Source: Metabacillus arenae (GTDB lineage Bacteria > Bacillota > Bacilli > Bacillales > Bacillaceae). From it: a stretch of DNA of 64,000 nucleotides. Positions within the stretch are counted from its first letter, which is position 1. Each line of letters opens with the position of its first letter. The stretch lies in the NCBI RefSeq assembly GCF_014773385.1, contig NZ_JACXAI010000017.1:1-64000 (forward strand), written 5' to 3'. Under the pieces are notes generated by a model. That model was given only the letters and a program-made list of their open reading frames with translations, made no database searches and was not told the origin of the DNA. Shown here one piece after another: positions 17,964-26,681 of this stretch. Both the position numbers and the translations under genes were made by a program.

Positions 17964-20075
17964 ATGCATGCAACGACTAAAGACCTAATTAAACTCAATA
18001 ACCCTATGTACTACAACAATAGAGAATTAAGCTGGCTTGCGTTTAACGAAAGAGTATTACATGAAGCTCTTGATGAACGAAACCCTTTGCTCGAACGGCT
18101 AAAGTTTTTAGCCATTTTCACATCGAATTTAGATGAATTTTTTATGGTAAGAGTAGCTGGTTTAAAAGATCAGGTAAAAGCGGGTTTTAACAAGCCTGAA
18201 AATAAAGCCGGCTTAACTCCTAAACAACAGCTGTCACAAATTTCGATAAAAAATCATGAGCTGGTAGAATTGCAATATGAAACACTTAATCACGTTTTAT
18301 TGCCGATGCTCGAGCAAGAGGATATTGTATTATTGATTATGGAAGAATTAAATGAAAAGCAGGTAAACCAGCTCGAGGAGTATTTTGATGAACAAGTCTT
18401 TCCAGTTTTAACCCCTTTGGCAATAGATGCATATAGACCTTTTCCGATGCTGCTTAATAAATCTTTAAATATGGCCGTCATTTTAGAAGATGAAGATGAG
18501 ATTGAAGAAAACATGTACAAGACGGCTCTTGTGCAAGTCCCTGCTGTACTGGATCGTTTTATTTCCGTTCCTTCATCAGATCATAAGCTTTCCTATGTAT
18601 TGTTAGAGGATATGATTAGCTTTTTTATTAAGAAGCTATTCAAAGGATATCGGGTTATCTCGGTTACCGAGTTCAGGATTACGAGAAATGCAGATATGAC
18701 CATCCATGAAGAAGGTGCACGTGATTTATTAAAAGAGATAGAAAAAGAGTTAAAAAAACGGAAATGGGGCGCTGCTGTTAGGCTTGAAGTAAAGAAACAT
18801 GCTGCGGACAAAAGAATTCTTAACTTTTTACTCTCGGTTCTTGAAATTCACGAGAAGGATGTCTATGAAATTGACGGTCCTTTAGACTTATCATTTTTAT
18901 TCGGATTTTATAAAGAGCTATCAAATTATAAAGAAAATCTTCTTTATGAAACGCTCATTCCCCAGCCTCCACGCGATGTTCTCACAGATGAAGACATTTT
19001 CGAAAAGGCTTCTGAACAAGATATTTTTCTCCACCATCCATATGAATCATTTGAACCTGTTGTCGACTTCGTATCTGATGCAGCAGATGACCCTGACGTA
19101 CTTGCCATCAAGCAAACTTTATACCGAGTAAGTGGTGATTCACCAATTATTGAGGCTTTAAAACGTGCAGCAGAAAAGGGAAAACAGGTGACAGTACTAG
19201 TTGAGTTAAAAGCACGATTTGATGAGGAAAACAATGTTCAGTGGGCAAAAGAATTAGAAAAAGCAGGATGCCACGTTATTTACGGGATGACCTACTTAAA
19301 AACCCATAGTAAAATTACATTAGTTGTCCGCAAAAAAAATAGCCGGATTGAACGGTTCGTCCATTTAGGAACAGGAAATTACAACGATCAAACCGCAAAA
19401 ATTTACACAGATATGGGAATTATTACTTCGAAGAGAAAATTCGGAATTGATGCAACAAATTTCTTCAACTATTTGAGCGGATATACGGAAAAACCGGAAT
19501 TTCATCATCTTTCTGTCGCTCCTTTTGATATTAGAAGAGATATAATTCATTTAATTGATAAAGAAATTGAATTTCAGAAGCAAAAGGGTAACGGAAGAAT
19601 TATTTGTAAAATGAACTCATTGACAGATAAATCATTGATTACGAAATTTTATGAAGCATCTAATGCCGGCGTTAAGATCGATCTGATCGTCAGAGGAATT
19701 TGCTGCTTACGTCCGGGAATTAAAGGCGTGAGTGAAAATATAACTGTCCGCAGTATTGTAGGTCGTTTTCTTGAGCATAGCCGCATCTATTTCTTTCATC
19801 ATAATGGCGAAGAGAAAATCTATCTTTCATCTGCCGATTTAATGACTCGTAATATGGAAAAAAGAGTTGAAATCTCATTTCCTATTTTCGAAGGTTTTAT
19901 TAAAAAAAGGCTGAATCACATTTTGGCAATTACTCTTTCAGATAACACGAAAGCTAGAGAACAGGATGAAAAGGGTGTTTATCATTATGTTAAAAGAACA
20001 CCTGACGAACAAGAGATTGACAGTCAGCTTGTTTTATTTGGAAATGCCTATCAAGTGCTGGAGGATGAAGAATAA
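17964..20075 (+). CDS. ppk1: Polyphosphate kinase
   Basis: A 703-residue PPK1. [18 protein letters not shown] opens the N domain, and [16 protein letters not shown] follows. The two phospholipase-D-like halves of the active site carry the histidines in [14 protein letters not shown] (about residue 450) and in [14 protein letters not shown] (about residue 607). It reversibly makes polyphosphate from ATP at the inner face of the membrane. Together with ppx it gives synthesis and degradation in one locus. The ATG at 17964 follows GGGTGGGG; it may be transcribed both with ppx and from its own promoter in the gap. A terminator follows at 20134. Confidence 0.95.
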   Translation: MHATTKDLIKLNNPMYYNNRELSWLAFNERVLHEALDERNPLLERLKFLAIFTSNLDEFFMVRVAGLKDQVKAGFNKPENKAGLTPKQQLSQISIKNHELVELQYETLNHVLLPMLEQEDIVLLIMEELNEKQVNQLEEYFDEQVFPVLTPLAIDAYRPFPMLLNKSLNMAVILEDEDEIEENMYKTALVQVPAVLDRFISVPSSDHKLSYVLLEDMISFFIKKLFKGYRVISVTEFRITRNADMTIHEEGARDLLKEIEKELKKRKWGAAVRLEVKKHAADKRILNFLLSVLEIHEKDVYEIDGPLDLSFLFGFYKELSNYKENLLYETLIPQPPRDVLTDEDIFEKASEQDIFLHHPYESFEPVVDFVSDAADDPDVLAIKQTLYRVSGDSPIIEALKRAAEKGKQVTVLVELKARFDEENNVQWAKELEKAGCHVIYGMTYLKTHSKITLVVRKKNSRIERFVHLGTGNYNDQTAKIYTDMGIITSKRKFGIDATNFFNYLSGYTEKPEFHHLSVAPFDIRRDIIHLIDKEIEFQKQKGNGRIICKMNSLTDKSLITKFYEASNAGVKIDLIVRGICCLRPGIKGVSENITVRSIVGRFLEHSRIYFFHHNGEEKIYLSSADLMTRNMEKRVEISFPIFEGFIKKRLNHILAITLSDNTKAREQDEKGVYHYVKRTPDEQEIDSQLVLFGNAYQVLEDEE

Positions 20076-20133
20076 AGCGAACGCCCGATACTTGGGTATT
20101 TTCACCCCAAACGGAGCTCTTAATAGTCATATA

Positions 20134-20165
20134 AAATGACCATCTTGTAGACTAGATGGTCATTT
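20134..20165. terminator. Terminator between ppk and ykuE
   Basis: AAATGACCATCT (20134-20145) pairs perfectly with AGATGGTCATTT (20154-20165). A/T flanks on both sides suit both converging genes. Confidence 0.85.
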
Positions 20166-20204
20166 ATCTCTTTATAGTTTAAAAATCCATAAACGTTCTG
20201 CTCA

Positions 20205-21062
20205 TCATCCAGTTTTTAAAGTGAATACTGTAATTTCAGGTACCGATAAAAACCGGAATGGCAAGCGAGTTGTTCCGAGACCGCGGTTAACATAAAGCTG
20301 CATGGTTCCAACCTCATACATTCCTTCTGTATAAACCGAAGCATACGGAGGAGTAATAAGCGGGCCGTAGAAAGGTATTTGAATTTGCCCGCCATGACTG
20401 TGGCCTGAAATTTGCAGGTTCACCTTGTATTTATTTGATTCTAAAGCTGCATCAGGCTCATGTGCGAGCAGGATTGAAAAGTTTTCCTCAGTAAAGTTTG
20501 ATAATGTTTTTTCATAGTCGGGCTTGCCTAACATTAAATCGTCTATCCCTGCCAGTTGAATCATGCTCCCATCTAAAAGCTTGATTTCATGGTATTGATT
20601 TTTTAGCAGAATAAAATCTGTCATAGCCATCATATTATGATAAATATCTGTTCCATATCCTCCATGATCATGATTTCCATATATCGCAAATTTTCCTAAG
20701 GGTGCTTTGAGTCTGTTCAGCTCTTCCACAACTTTTTGTTTCATAGTATAAACATTGGGTTCATCCATTAAATCCCCAGTAAAAAAAACGATATCCGGCT
20801 TTAAATCATTGACTTCATTGAGAACCTTTTTTAAATGAGAAAGGGTAAAAAAATCACTCATATGAGTATCGCTAATCTGGACAATTTTAGTTCCATTAAA
20901 AGCTTTTGGAATTTGTTTATGTTTAATATCAAAGGATGTAATATCAATCATTTTAGGCTCAAGGTATCTAGCATAACTATATCCGCCGAAAGCTGTTATA
21001 AGACCGGCAGCAGTCAGTCCAACTAATTTTTTTAAAAAGCCTCTTCGCGTATAAGTTTTCAT
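20205..21062 (-). CDS. ykuE: Tat-dependent metallophosphoesterase
   Basis: About 285 residues. The N terminus MKTYTRRGFLKKLVGLTAAG is a twin-arginine signal (RRGFLKK) with hydrophobic stretch. The calcineurin-like fold motifs are visible: VQISDTHMSD, VFFTGDLMDE, AIYGNHDHGGY, LAHEPDA and ISGHSHGGQIQIP. It hydrolyses phosphodiesters or phosphomonoesters outside the membrane; B. subtilis YkuE is a known Tat substrate attached to the wall. I chose ATG 21062 because it gives the standard Tat start; the frame is open to 21152, but the added residues are not signal-like. Confidence 0.9.
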   Translation of the reverse strand: MKTYTRRGFLKKLVGLTAAGLITAFGGYSYARYLEPKMIDITSFDIKHKQIPKAFNGTKIVQISDTHMSDFFTLSHLKKVLNEVNDLKPDIVFFTGDLMDEPNVYTMKQKVVEELNRLKAPLGKFAIYGNHDHGGYGTDIYHNMMAMTDFILLKNQYHEIKLLDGSMIQLAGIDDLMLGKPDYEKTLSNFTEENFSILLAHEPDAALESNKYKVNLQISGHSHGGQIQIPFYGPLITPPYASVYTEGMYEVGTMQLYVNRGLGTTRLPFRFLSVPEITVFTLKTG

Positions 21063-21196
21063 ATCAACCAACCATTTCTTAAAATCTATCATCCTATTAT
21101 AGCATGCTTGTCTATATGAATCTGTATTCCAAAATATGATAAAGTGAACCAATTTATTGTGAAAAATTAGAAATTTAAAGATACATATGCTATTCT

Positions 21197-21216
21197 ATGA
21201 ATGAATGGTCATTCAT
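21197..21216 (+). promoter_or_regulatory. FadR operator (TGAATGA-N4-TCATTCA)
   Basis: ATGAATGA (21197-21204) and TCATTCAT (21209-21216) form a perfect 8-bp dyad around ATGG. This matches the TGAATGAnnnnTCATTCA box bound by the TetR-type fatty-acid degradation repressor FadR of bacilli. It ends 15 bases before the start of the dienoyl-CoA reductase gene, so acyl-CoA would release repression. Confidence 0.8.
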
Positions 21217-21230
21217 TAGGGGGAGATACA

Positions 21231-21995
21231 TTGAATAAAAAAGTGTATATTATAACAGGTGGTTCAAGCGGCATGGGAAGAGCAATGGCAAAAAAATTTG
21301 CAGACGAGGGCCACCATGTTGTCATTACAGGGAGAACATTAGAAAAATTAGAAGAAACGAAACGGGGAATTGAAACATTCGAAGGACAAGTTCTGCTTTT
21401 TCAAATGGATGTTCGGCAGCCTGAATTGGCAAAAGAAATGATCATCAGAACTGATGAAGCTTTCGGGAGAATTGATGGTTTAGTCAATAACGCAGCAGGC
21501 AACTTTCTTGTACCTGCTGAAAAGTTATCAGTTAACGGCTGGAACGCTGTAATCAATATCGTTTTAAACGGAACCTTTTATTGTACCTCTGCAGTGGGTA
21601 ATTATTGGATTGATAACCAGATAAAAGGTTCTGTTGTAAATATGGTTGCCACTTATGCATGGGGAGCGGGTGCAGGTGTTGTTCACTCAGCCGCTGCAAA
21701 AGCAGGTGTCTTATCTTTGACTCGCACACTGGCAGTGGAGTGGGGGAAAAAGTATGGAATTCGTTTAAATGCCATCGCACCAGGTCCAATTGAAAGAACC
21801 GGGGGCGCTGATAAGCTGTGGGAATCGGAAGAAGCAGCAAAAAGGACATTAAACAGTGTCCCGCTTGGAAGGCTCGGAACTCCGGAAGAAATTGCAGATC
21901 TTGCATACTTTCTCATGTCAGAGCAAGCGGCTTACATAAACGGTGAATGTATTACAATGGACGGGGGACAATGGTTAAATCAGCATCCATTTTAG
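21231..21995 (+). CDS. fadH: 2,4-dienoyl-CoA reductase (SDR family)
   Basis: A 254-residue short-chain dehydrogenase. ITGGSSGMGRAMAKKFADEG binds the NADPH pyrophosphate and VNNAAGNFL is the central motif. The usual catalytic Tyr is absent: the position four before the Lys in VHSAAAKAG is Ser, as in the DECR subfamily. The enzyme reduces 2,4-dienoyl-CoAs from unsaturated fatty acids during beta-oxidation. TTG 21231 lies after GGGGGAGA and gives the B. subtilis FadH (YkuF) length; the ATG at 21201 is inside the operator and is rejected. A FadR box precedes it. Confidence 0.9.
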   Translation: MNKKVYIITGGSSGMGRAMAKKFADEGHHVVITGRTLEKLEETKRGIETFEGQVLLFQMDVRQPELAKEMIIRTDEAFGRIDGLVNNAAGNFLVPAEKLSVNGWNAVINIVLNGTFYCTSAVGNYWIDNQIKGSVVNMVATYAWGAGAGVVHSAAAKAGVLSLTRTLAVEWGKKYGIRLNAIAPGPIERTGGADKLWESEEAAKRTLNSVPLGRLGTPEEIADLAYFLMSEQAAYINGECITMDGGQWLNQHPF

Positions 21996-22089
21996 TTGGC
22001 CAGCCATTAAAGGGAAAGTTATTTTCCAAAGGAGTAAGACTCTTTTTTAACGGTGCTGCTATTACCATTTTAGAAATCTTTAAATAATG

Positions 22090-22117
22090 GCAATCGGTGA
22101 ATCGCCGATTGCTTTTT
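22090..22117 (+). terminator. Terminator after fadH
   Basis: GCAATCGG (22090-22097) pairs with CCGATTGC (22105-22112), followed by five T. The same GCAATCGG stem is reused by hairpins at 11436 and 23932. Confidence 0.8.
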
Positions 22118-22240
22118 GACTCACCTCACATATGAAATGATAGACTTCGTTTCAAGGAAGTAGAAAGCTAAATAATAACCCTCTAGTATGCAATATGGTA
22201 TAATCATTCAAAAGATTAGTGGTAAGTGAGGAGATTAAAG

Positions 22241-23458
22241 ATGGATCCACTTGATATTATGAGCAATTTAGATAAAGTCCATCCTTTTTATCAAGCTATT
22301 TTTAGTGCAGATGAGCAGAAAGTAATTGGCTTTGAGATCCTGGGAAGAACTACTTTAAATGGTGAAGTGGAGAGTTTAGGCCCTTTTTTTCATGACCCGG
22401 GAATTCCTGAAGATTACAAAATTGAAGTAGATGATCTTATTTTAAGTAAAGGTTTGAACTTTCTATTAAAAAACACGGATGAATCAGTATTAATATTTCT
22501 TAATAGAGATGCGGATTTATTAATGCTGGATCATGGAGAGAGTTTTTTTCAATTATTGAGCGAGTTTGAACAAAATGGATTAAATTTATCCAGAATTGTA
22601 TTAGAAATTACCGAGCATAATTTTAGAGGTGATCTGGACCAGCTTTATCATTTGCTTGTCTATTATCGTACATACGGAATTAAGGTGGCAGTTGATAACA
22701 TTGGAAAAGACAGCAGTAATTTGGATCGCATCGGATTGCTCTCACCTGATATTTTGAAGATTGATTTGCATCCGTTAAGAATGACCTCCCCCTCTCAATC
22801 CTATCATGATGTCCTGTATTCGATCTCGCTTTTGGCTAGAAAAATAGGGGCTACGTTATTGTATGAAGATATCGAAGTGAATTTTCAATTACAGTATGCG
22901 TGGAAAAACGGCGGAAGATATTTTCAAGGCTTTTACCTTCATGAGCCCTCTCCTGAGCTAATCCATAATGATGCGTTAAAGGATCGATTAGAAGGGGAGT
23001 TTCACCAATTTATTACACACGAAAAACGAAAGTTGGAACTTTTTTATAAAAGATCGGAGCAATTTAATCAGAAGGTACTTCAATCATTAAGAAATAACAA
23101 GCAGGTTTCTGATTTTAATGAACTTATCGTTCAGCTTGCTGAAAAGCTAACAGATTGCTGCTTTCGCGTTTATATATGTAATGAAGAAGGGGTTCAACAA
23201 ACTGGAAATATCTTCAAAAATGAGGATAATTGGGTATTTCAACCTGAGTATTATTTGAAAAATTGGAGCTGGCGCCCGTATTTTTTAGAAAATATTATTA
23301 GGATGAGAAATGACAAAAAGGGATTTTTCAGCGATCTATACAGTGATATCGAAACAGGAGAAGTGATTAGAACTTTTTCTTATCCGATTGATGAAAAACA
23401 TTACCTCTTTATTGATCTTCCTTATTCTTACTTATATGAGCAGGATGGTTTGTTATAA
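22241..23458 (+). CDS. ykuI: EAL-domain protein with degenerate active site (YkuI)
   Basis: About 405 residues: an N-terminal EAL domain (about 1-250) and a C-terminal PAS-like domain (about 260-400), the YkuI arrangement. EAL-domain signatures are present but altered: EIL instead of EAL in GFEILGR, LEITEH intact, VDNIGKDSSNLD where active enzymes have DDFGTGYSSL, LKIDL intact, YEDIE and YFQGFYL near the end. B. subtilis YkuI binds cyclic di-GMP but has not shown clear hydrolysis, consistent with a receptor role. ATG 22241 lies after GAGGAG; the GTG at 22226 overlaps that site. Confidence 0.88.
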   Translation: MDPLDIMSNLDKVHPFYQAIFSADEQKVIGFEILGRTTLNGEVESLGPFFHDPGIPEDYKIEVDDLILSKGLNFLLKNTDESVLIFLNRDADLLMLDHGESFFQLLSEFEQNGLNLSRIVLEITEHNFRGDLDQLYHLLVYYRTYGIKVAVDNIGKDSSNLDRIGLLSPDILKIDLHPLRMTSPSQSYHDVLYSISLLARKIGATLLYEDIEVNFQLQYAWKNGGRYFQGFYLHEPSPELIHNDALKDRLEGEFHQFITHEKRKLELFYKRSEQFNQKVLQSLRNNKQVSDFNELIVQLAEKLTDCCFRVYICNEEGVQQTGNIFKNEDNWVFQPEYYLKNWSWRPYFLENIIRMRNDKKGFFSDLYSDIETGEVIRTFSYPIDEKHYLFIDLPYSYLYEQDGLL

Positions 23459-23459
23459 G

Positions 23460-23602
23460 AAAAGCGGAAGCGCCTTGCTCAGCCCCGACAAGCATAAGAC
23501 GCAAATGAAATGAAGGTGTTCTTTACCTTCAATTCATTTGTGGCTTATGACCTCGAGGGGCTAGGCGCTGTAGCTGGACATAAGAAAAGCGGAAGCGCCA
23601 AA
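23460..23602 (-). repeat. Dispersed palindromic repeat, copy 3 (reverse)
   Basis: Reads on the minus strand as TCCAGCTACAGCGCCTAG, then GGTCATAAGCC, AGGTAAAGAACACCTTC, CTTATGCTTGTCGGGG and GCGCTTCCGCTTTT, collinear with the copy at 39489. AAAAGCGGAAGCGCC is repeated at 23462 and 23585, so the element is flanked by, or partly duplicated at, its end. It lies between ykuI and the next small gene. Confidence 0.75.
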
Positions 23603-23679
23603 TAAAAACCAAATTACTCTTGAACTTCACATATAAATTCAGATATTACACATGATAAGGGTAAAAAGGTGGTCATACA

Positions 23680-23919
23680 ATGAATACGTTTGCTATGGCA
23701 CTTGCCATTGTTACCCTTTTAATTTTGGCTGGCGGTCTCATTTTCACCTTGAAAATGGGGAAGGTGGTTAGCGCAAGAAAGAGCGAATATGATACACAGT
23801 TAAATGAAAAAATCCAGGAGCATCCATATCTCAGAAATCCAATCTTCATAGCTTATCTTGTTGCTGCCGTCATTTTTGTCGGGTTCGTTTTGTACTTTGC
23901 TTGGTCTCACAATTATTAA
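23680..23919 (+). CDS. Small two-helix membrane protein
   Basis: A 79-residue protein with one membrane helix at residues 5-25 (MALAIVTLLILAGGLIFTL), a charged middle (KVVSARKSEYDTQLNEKIQ) and a second helix at 56-74 (IAYLVAAVIFVGFVLYFAW). AAAAAGGTGG precedes ATG 23680 and a terminator follows, which supports a real gene. I do not recognise the family. Confidence 0.65.
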   Translation: MNTFAMALAIVTLLILAGGLIFTLKMGKVVSARKSEYDTQLNEKIQEHPYLRNPIFIAYLVAAVIFVGFVLYFAWSHNY

Positions 23920-23931
23920 TAGCATTTTTTT

Positions 23932-23963
23932 AAAGCAATCGGTTTTATCCAATTGCTTTTTTT
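23932..23963 (+). terminator. Intrinsic terminator
   Basis: AAAGCAATCGG pairs with CCAATTGCTTT with one mismatch and is followed by a long T-run. Confidence 0.8.
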
Positions 23964-24150
23964 GTCGTTCAGTCAATATGACATTTTTTTATTATTCCTG
24001 AAACATTTCAAGTTTGTAAATCGTCTTAAGTGGTAAATAAACAATAACAGTGTCGGATTTTGGTGATATTTTTAGAAAGGTTATGCATAAATTAAGACAG
24101 AATGATTGATAAAATTAGGTAAGGACAAGCCTTACTGAAGGGGTGAAAAA

Positions 24151-24873
24151 ATGAAAAAATTAGTTGGAATTTTAGTCATGTCGATGATAAGCTTTGTAGT
24201 TGTCTTTCAAGGATCTGCAGCAAGTGTAAAAGCCAGCGGCGAGGAATTGAATCGAGATGAGGCTTTTTCATTTTTACAAAAAGCTTTTGACGCACAAGTT
24301 TCCTTAACTGGAGAAGAAAGAAGCTATTCAGAAATGGAATCGGTCTTATCCCCTTACTTTACCACAGAAATGTCTGAAAAATATTTAAAAGAAAATGCTG
24401 TGAAAGAAGGGGACCAGTGGATTGTATATGGTTCTGATTTTACACCCTATACAATACCTTTTTATGATTATAATCAACAAACGAAAGTTATATCGAATGA
24501 AAAAGAAGCAGTTGTTTTTCAATTTTATCCAGCTTCAACTGAAGGCCCTGTAGGATATGAAGACCACTATGCTGCTGTGAAGCTTCAAAAGAAAAATGGA
24601 AACTGGAAAATTACTGAAATCAATGAGCAAAAAGAGAAGCCAGTTATTGAAAAAAGGGAGATGAAGAAGGATGAAACAAAGGTTAAGGGAGTTTCAACAA
24701 TTGATGTGCTTGGCTCTGATGGGAACGGGCAAGTAAATGACAATTCAAAAAGCCCTCAGCCATCTTTCTTAGCAACTTTGACTTTTCCGGATTATTTAAC
24801 TGCATTGATGTCATTTCAATCTTATCAGGCGATTGATTCTTCTTTAGGCGACAAAGTTTTGCTAGCAGAATAA
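24151..24873 (+). CDS. Secreted protein, DUF3993-like
   Basis: A 240-residue exported protein. MKKLVGILVMSMISFVVVF is a signal peptide with likely cleavage in the SAASVKASG region. The mature part reads like the bacillar DUF3993 family (EAFSFLQKAFDAQVSLTGEERS, MSEKYLKENAVKEGDQWIVYGSDFT, then AAVKLQKKNGNWKITEINEQ), which folds like an NTF2/lumazine-type sensor, followed by a low-complexity polar tail. No cysteine or catalytic motif is visible. GAAGGGGTG precedes ATG 24151. Its role is unknown; family name given with moderate confidence. Confidence 0.6.
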   Translation: MKKLVGILVMSMISFVVVFQGSAASVKASGEELNRDEAFSFLQKAFDAQVSLTGEERSYSEMESVLSPYFTTEMSEKYLKENAVKEGDQWIVYGSDFTPYTIPFYDYNQQTKVISNEKEAVVFQFYPASTEGPVGYEDHYAAVKLQKKNGNWKITEINEQKEKPVIEKREMKKDETKVKGVSTIDVLGSDGNGQVNDNSKSPQPSFLATLTFPDYLTALMSFQSYQAIDSSLGDKVLLAE

Positions 24874-24914
24874 GAAAGGATCCTTTTGTAACAAAAATGT
24901 AATTGGGAAATAGC

Positions 24915-24943
24915 TTGACTATGATACTGATAATCATTATCAT
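24915..24943 (+). promoter_or_regulatory. Promoter overlapped by a perfect Fur box
   Basis: TTGACT (24915-24920) and TATCAT (24938-24943) are spaced by 17 bp. TGATAATCATTATCA (24928-24942) is a perfect 7-1-7 Fur box covering the -10 region, so Fur with iron would block transcription of the small RNA that begins about seven bases later. Confidence 0.85.
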
Positions 24944-24949
24944 TGAGGG

Positions 24950-25032
24950 TGAAGAGAGATGAAATCTCTGTTCCCCACCCCCTCTATCAGATCGAGAACG
25001 AAGCTTGGTATCCGCAGTACCAAGCTTTTTTC
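24950..25032 (+). ncRNA. fsrA: Iron-sparing small RNA FsrA
   Basis: A promoter with an embedded Fur box is followed about 80 bases later by an intrinsic terminator (AAGCTTGGTA/TACCAAGCTT, then T-run). The predicted transcript has a 5' hairpin (AGAGAT, GAA loop, ATCTCT, 24955-24969), an unpaired C-rich linker (TTCCCCACCCCCTCTATC) and the terminator hairpin. This is the known architecture of B. subtilis FsrA, an RNA of about 84 nt whose C-rich strand pairs with G-rich ribosome binding sites of iron-protein mRNAs. The site downstream of ykuI and upstream of ykuJ agrees, as I recall, with the B. subtilis location. A 43-codon ORF from the ATG at 24959 runs through the hairpins and is rejected. Start is predicted, not mapped. 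Confidence 0.82.
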
Positions 25033-25046
25033 ATGCTCGATAATCT

Positions 25047-25283
25047 TTATACTCCTAACAATTTCTCTAATTCCTGTAAGTCAAATCCCCTAACCACACT
25101 TTCACCAACTGTTACCGTTGGAGTTGAAGAAGATTCTAAATCATAGACTAACCGTTCCCGTGCATCAAAATCAGTGGAAATATCTATTTCTGTATATTGA
25201 AATTGATGATGATCCAGAAATTGTTTAACAATTTTGCAGGGCGGACAATCAGGTTGTGTATATACTGTGATCTTTTTAGTCAT
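25047..25283 (-). CDS. Glutaredoxin-like thioredoxin-fold protein (NrdH-like)
   Basis: A 78-residue glutaredoxin-fold protein: KITVYTQPDCPPCKIVKQFLDHH with a CPPC redox site at residues 13-16, then STPTVTVGE, the cis-Pro loop, and GFDLQELEKLL at the end. It would transfer electrons to ribonucleotide reductase or another disulfide partner. It converges on fsrA, whose terminator ends 15 bases from its stop. It lies 17 bases downstream of the MBL-fold gene on the same strand, so they are probably cotranscribed. Confidence 0.82.
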   Translation of the reverse strand: MTKKITVYTQPDCPPCKIVKQFLDHHQFQYTEIDISTDFDARERLVYDLESSSTPTVTVGESVVRGFDLQELEKLLGV

Positions 25284-25300
25284 TAAGCATATTCCTCCAC

Positions 25301-26272
25301 CTAAGAAATCTTTTCCTTCGCTTTTTTAGTAAAGTAATCAACAAGACCCATCGCGCAAACGGATAAGTCGATTTTTAGAATATCATAGACTGAATGAGAT
25401 CGTGCAACATTTTGTCTTTTTAAATACCCAAAGATCGTATTTTCCAGCTCTGTTGTTACATGAGAAGCTAATCTTTCTGTGTCTTTCCCACCTTCTTTTG
25501 TACAAATGCGTTCAGCTGTATCTACAAACAGAGGGAGCCAGGTTCTTAAGTTGGTAATCGCTTTCCCGGGATCATGACTAATTCCAAAGTGGCTGAAATA
25601 CAGATAGTCCGGATTTAGTTTTTCAATCATCTCTGCAGACATAAGCATTGCCTCAGGATCGAATTGATTGGGTGATGTGGAAGGTAAGTAAAATTCTAAA
25701 CCATGGTCCAATAATTCTTGATAGAAGATTCCAATCGCATCTCCAGTAAAAATTCCATTACTAACTGAGTCGTGTATGCTAAAATGGTGATTGGCATGTC
25801 CTGGGGAATTGTAAAATGTAAGAGTGCAATTTTCGCTAAGGTTTAATGTATCCCTATCTTCTTTTACTATGATTTTTTCTTCGTTAATTGGAATAATAGG
25901 AGTAAACAGCTTCTCAAATTTTTCTTGGTATACAGTTTTCGCTCCGGTGATTAAACGGGATGGATCGATTAAGTGCCTGGCACCCTTAGGATGAACAACA
26001 ATTTTTGCTTGGGGACATTTTTCTAAGAATAAACCAGCACCACCGGCATGATCAAGATGAATATGTGTTACAATAACGTAGGAAACATCTGATGGGGAAA
26101 ACCCAAGCTGTGTTAATCCGTTTAGCAAATGGGGGATTGAAGGACTTGCAGACGTTTCAACAATCGTTAGTTTGTCCTCTTTTAGAACATAGGAGCTTGT
26201 TCGCCCTTTCATCCCAAGATCAACACAATCTATAATGGAAATGCGGTCATTTACATGAAAAACAGTCGCCAT
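25301..26272 (-). CDS. MBL-fold metallohydrolase
   Basis: A 323-residue metallo-beta-lactamase-fold protein. The zinc motif is THIHLDHAGG near residue 70 (HxHxDH); the further His is in SPGHANHH, and GIFTGDAIGI supplies the bridging Asp. YLYFSHFG gives the last ligand. The C-terminal 90 residues are helical. It resembles glyoxalase-II-like or lactonase-like hydrolases of unknown substrate. AGGAATC precedes ATG 26272. Shares a likely transcript with the downstream glutaredoxin, which hints at a thiol-linked substrate, but that is inference. Confidence 0.82.
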   Translation of the reverse strand: MATVFHVNDRISIIDCVDLGMKGRTSSYVLKEDKLTIVETSASPSIPHLLNGLTQLGFSPSDVSYVIVTHIHLDHAGGAGLFLEKCPQAKIVVHPKGARHLIDPSRLITGAKTVYQEKFEKLFTPIIPINEEKIIVKEDRDTLNLSENCTLTFYNSPGHANHHFSIHDSVSNGIFTGDAIGIFYQELLDHGLEFYLPSTSPNQFDPEAMLMSAEMIEKLNPDYLYFSHFGISHDPGKAITNLRTWLPLFVDTAERICTKEGGKDTERLASHVTTELENTIFGYLKRQNVARSHSVYDILKIDLSVCAMGLVDYFTKKAKEKIS

Positions 26273-26428
26273 ACATGATTCCTCCCATTTTAATCTGCGA
26301 ATTTTCTTCCATAATATCTATTTTAAGTTAAATGTGTAGAAAATTCAAACAATTGGAAAAGGAAGGAACTGTATTCATGCCATAGAGATTGATGAACTAA
26401 ATGGCAGGATTGAAAGGAGTAAATACAT

Positions 26429-26671
26429 ATGTCTCAGTTATCAGCGATAATTACAAGGTTACAAAGTCTTCAAGAAACAGCAACAGAAAACAATGAGCCA
26501 ATGCAGCGGTATTTTGAAGTAAATGGTGAAAAAAAATGCAGTGTGAAGTATTTTGAGAAAAACAGTACATTTGAATTAACCGTGTTTGAAAAGGATGAAA
26601 AACCAAGAACCTATCCATTTGACAACATTGATATGGTGGCGATTGAAATTTTTGAACTAATCCAAGCTTAG
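26429..26671 (+). CDS. ykuJ: YkuJ family protein
   Basis: An 80-residue acidic protein matching YkuJ in length and sequence feel: SQLSAIITRLQSLQE, RYFEVNGEKKCSVKYFEK, FELTVFEKDEKPRTYPFDN and IDMVAIEIFELI. The family forms small alpha/beta dimers; function unknown. GAAAGGAG precedes ATG 26429. It is followed 10 bases later by a tiny zinc-ribbon ORF. Confidence 0.85.
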   Translation: MSQLSAIITRLQSLQETATENNEPMQRYFEVNGEKKCSVKYFEKNSTFELTVFEKDEKPRTYPFDNIDMVAIEIFELIQA

Positions 26672-26681
26672 GAGGATTCAG

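Noticed and set aside
24959-25090. 43-codon ORF downstream of the Fur box
   Set aside because: It runs through the 5' hairpin and the terminator of the predicted FsrA RNA and into the opposite gene; its codons resemble no known protein.
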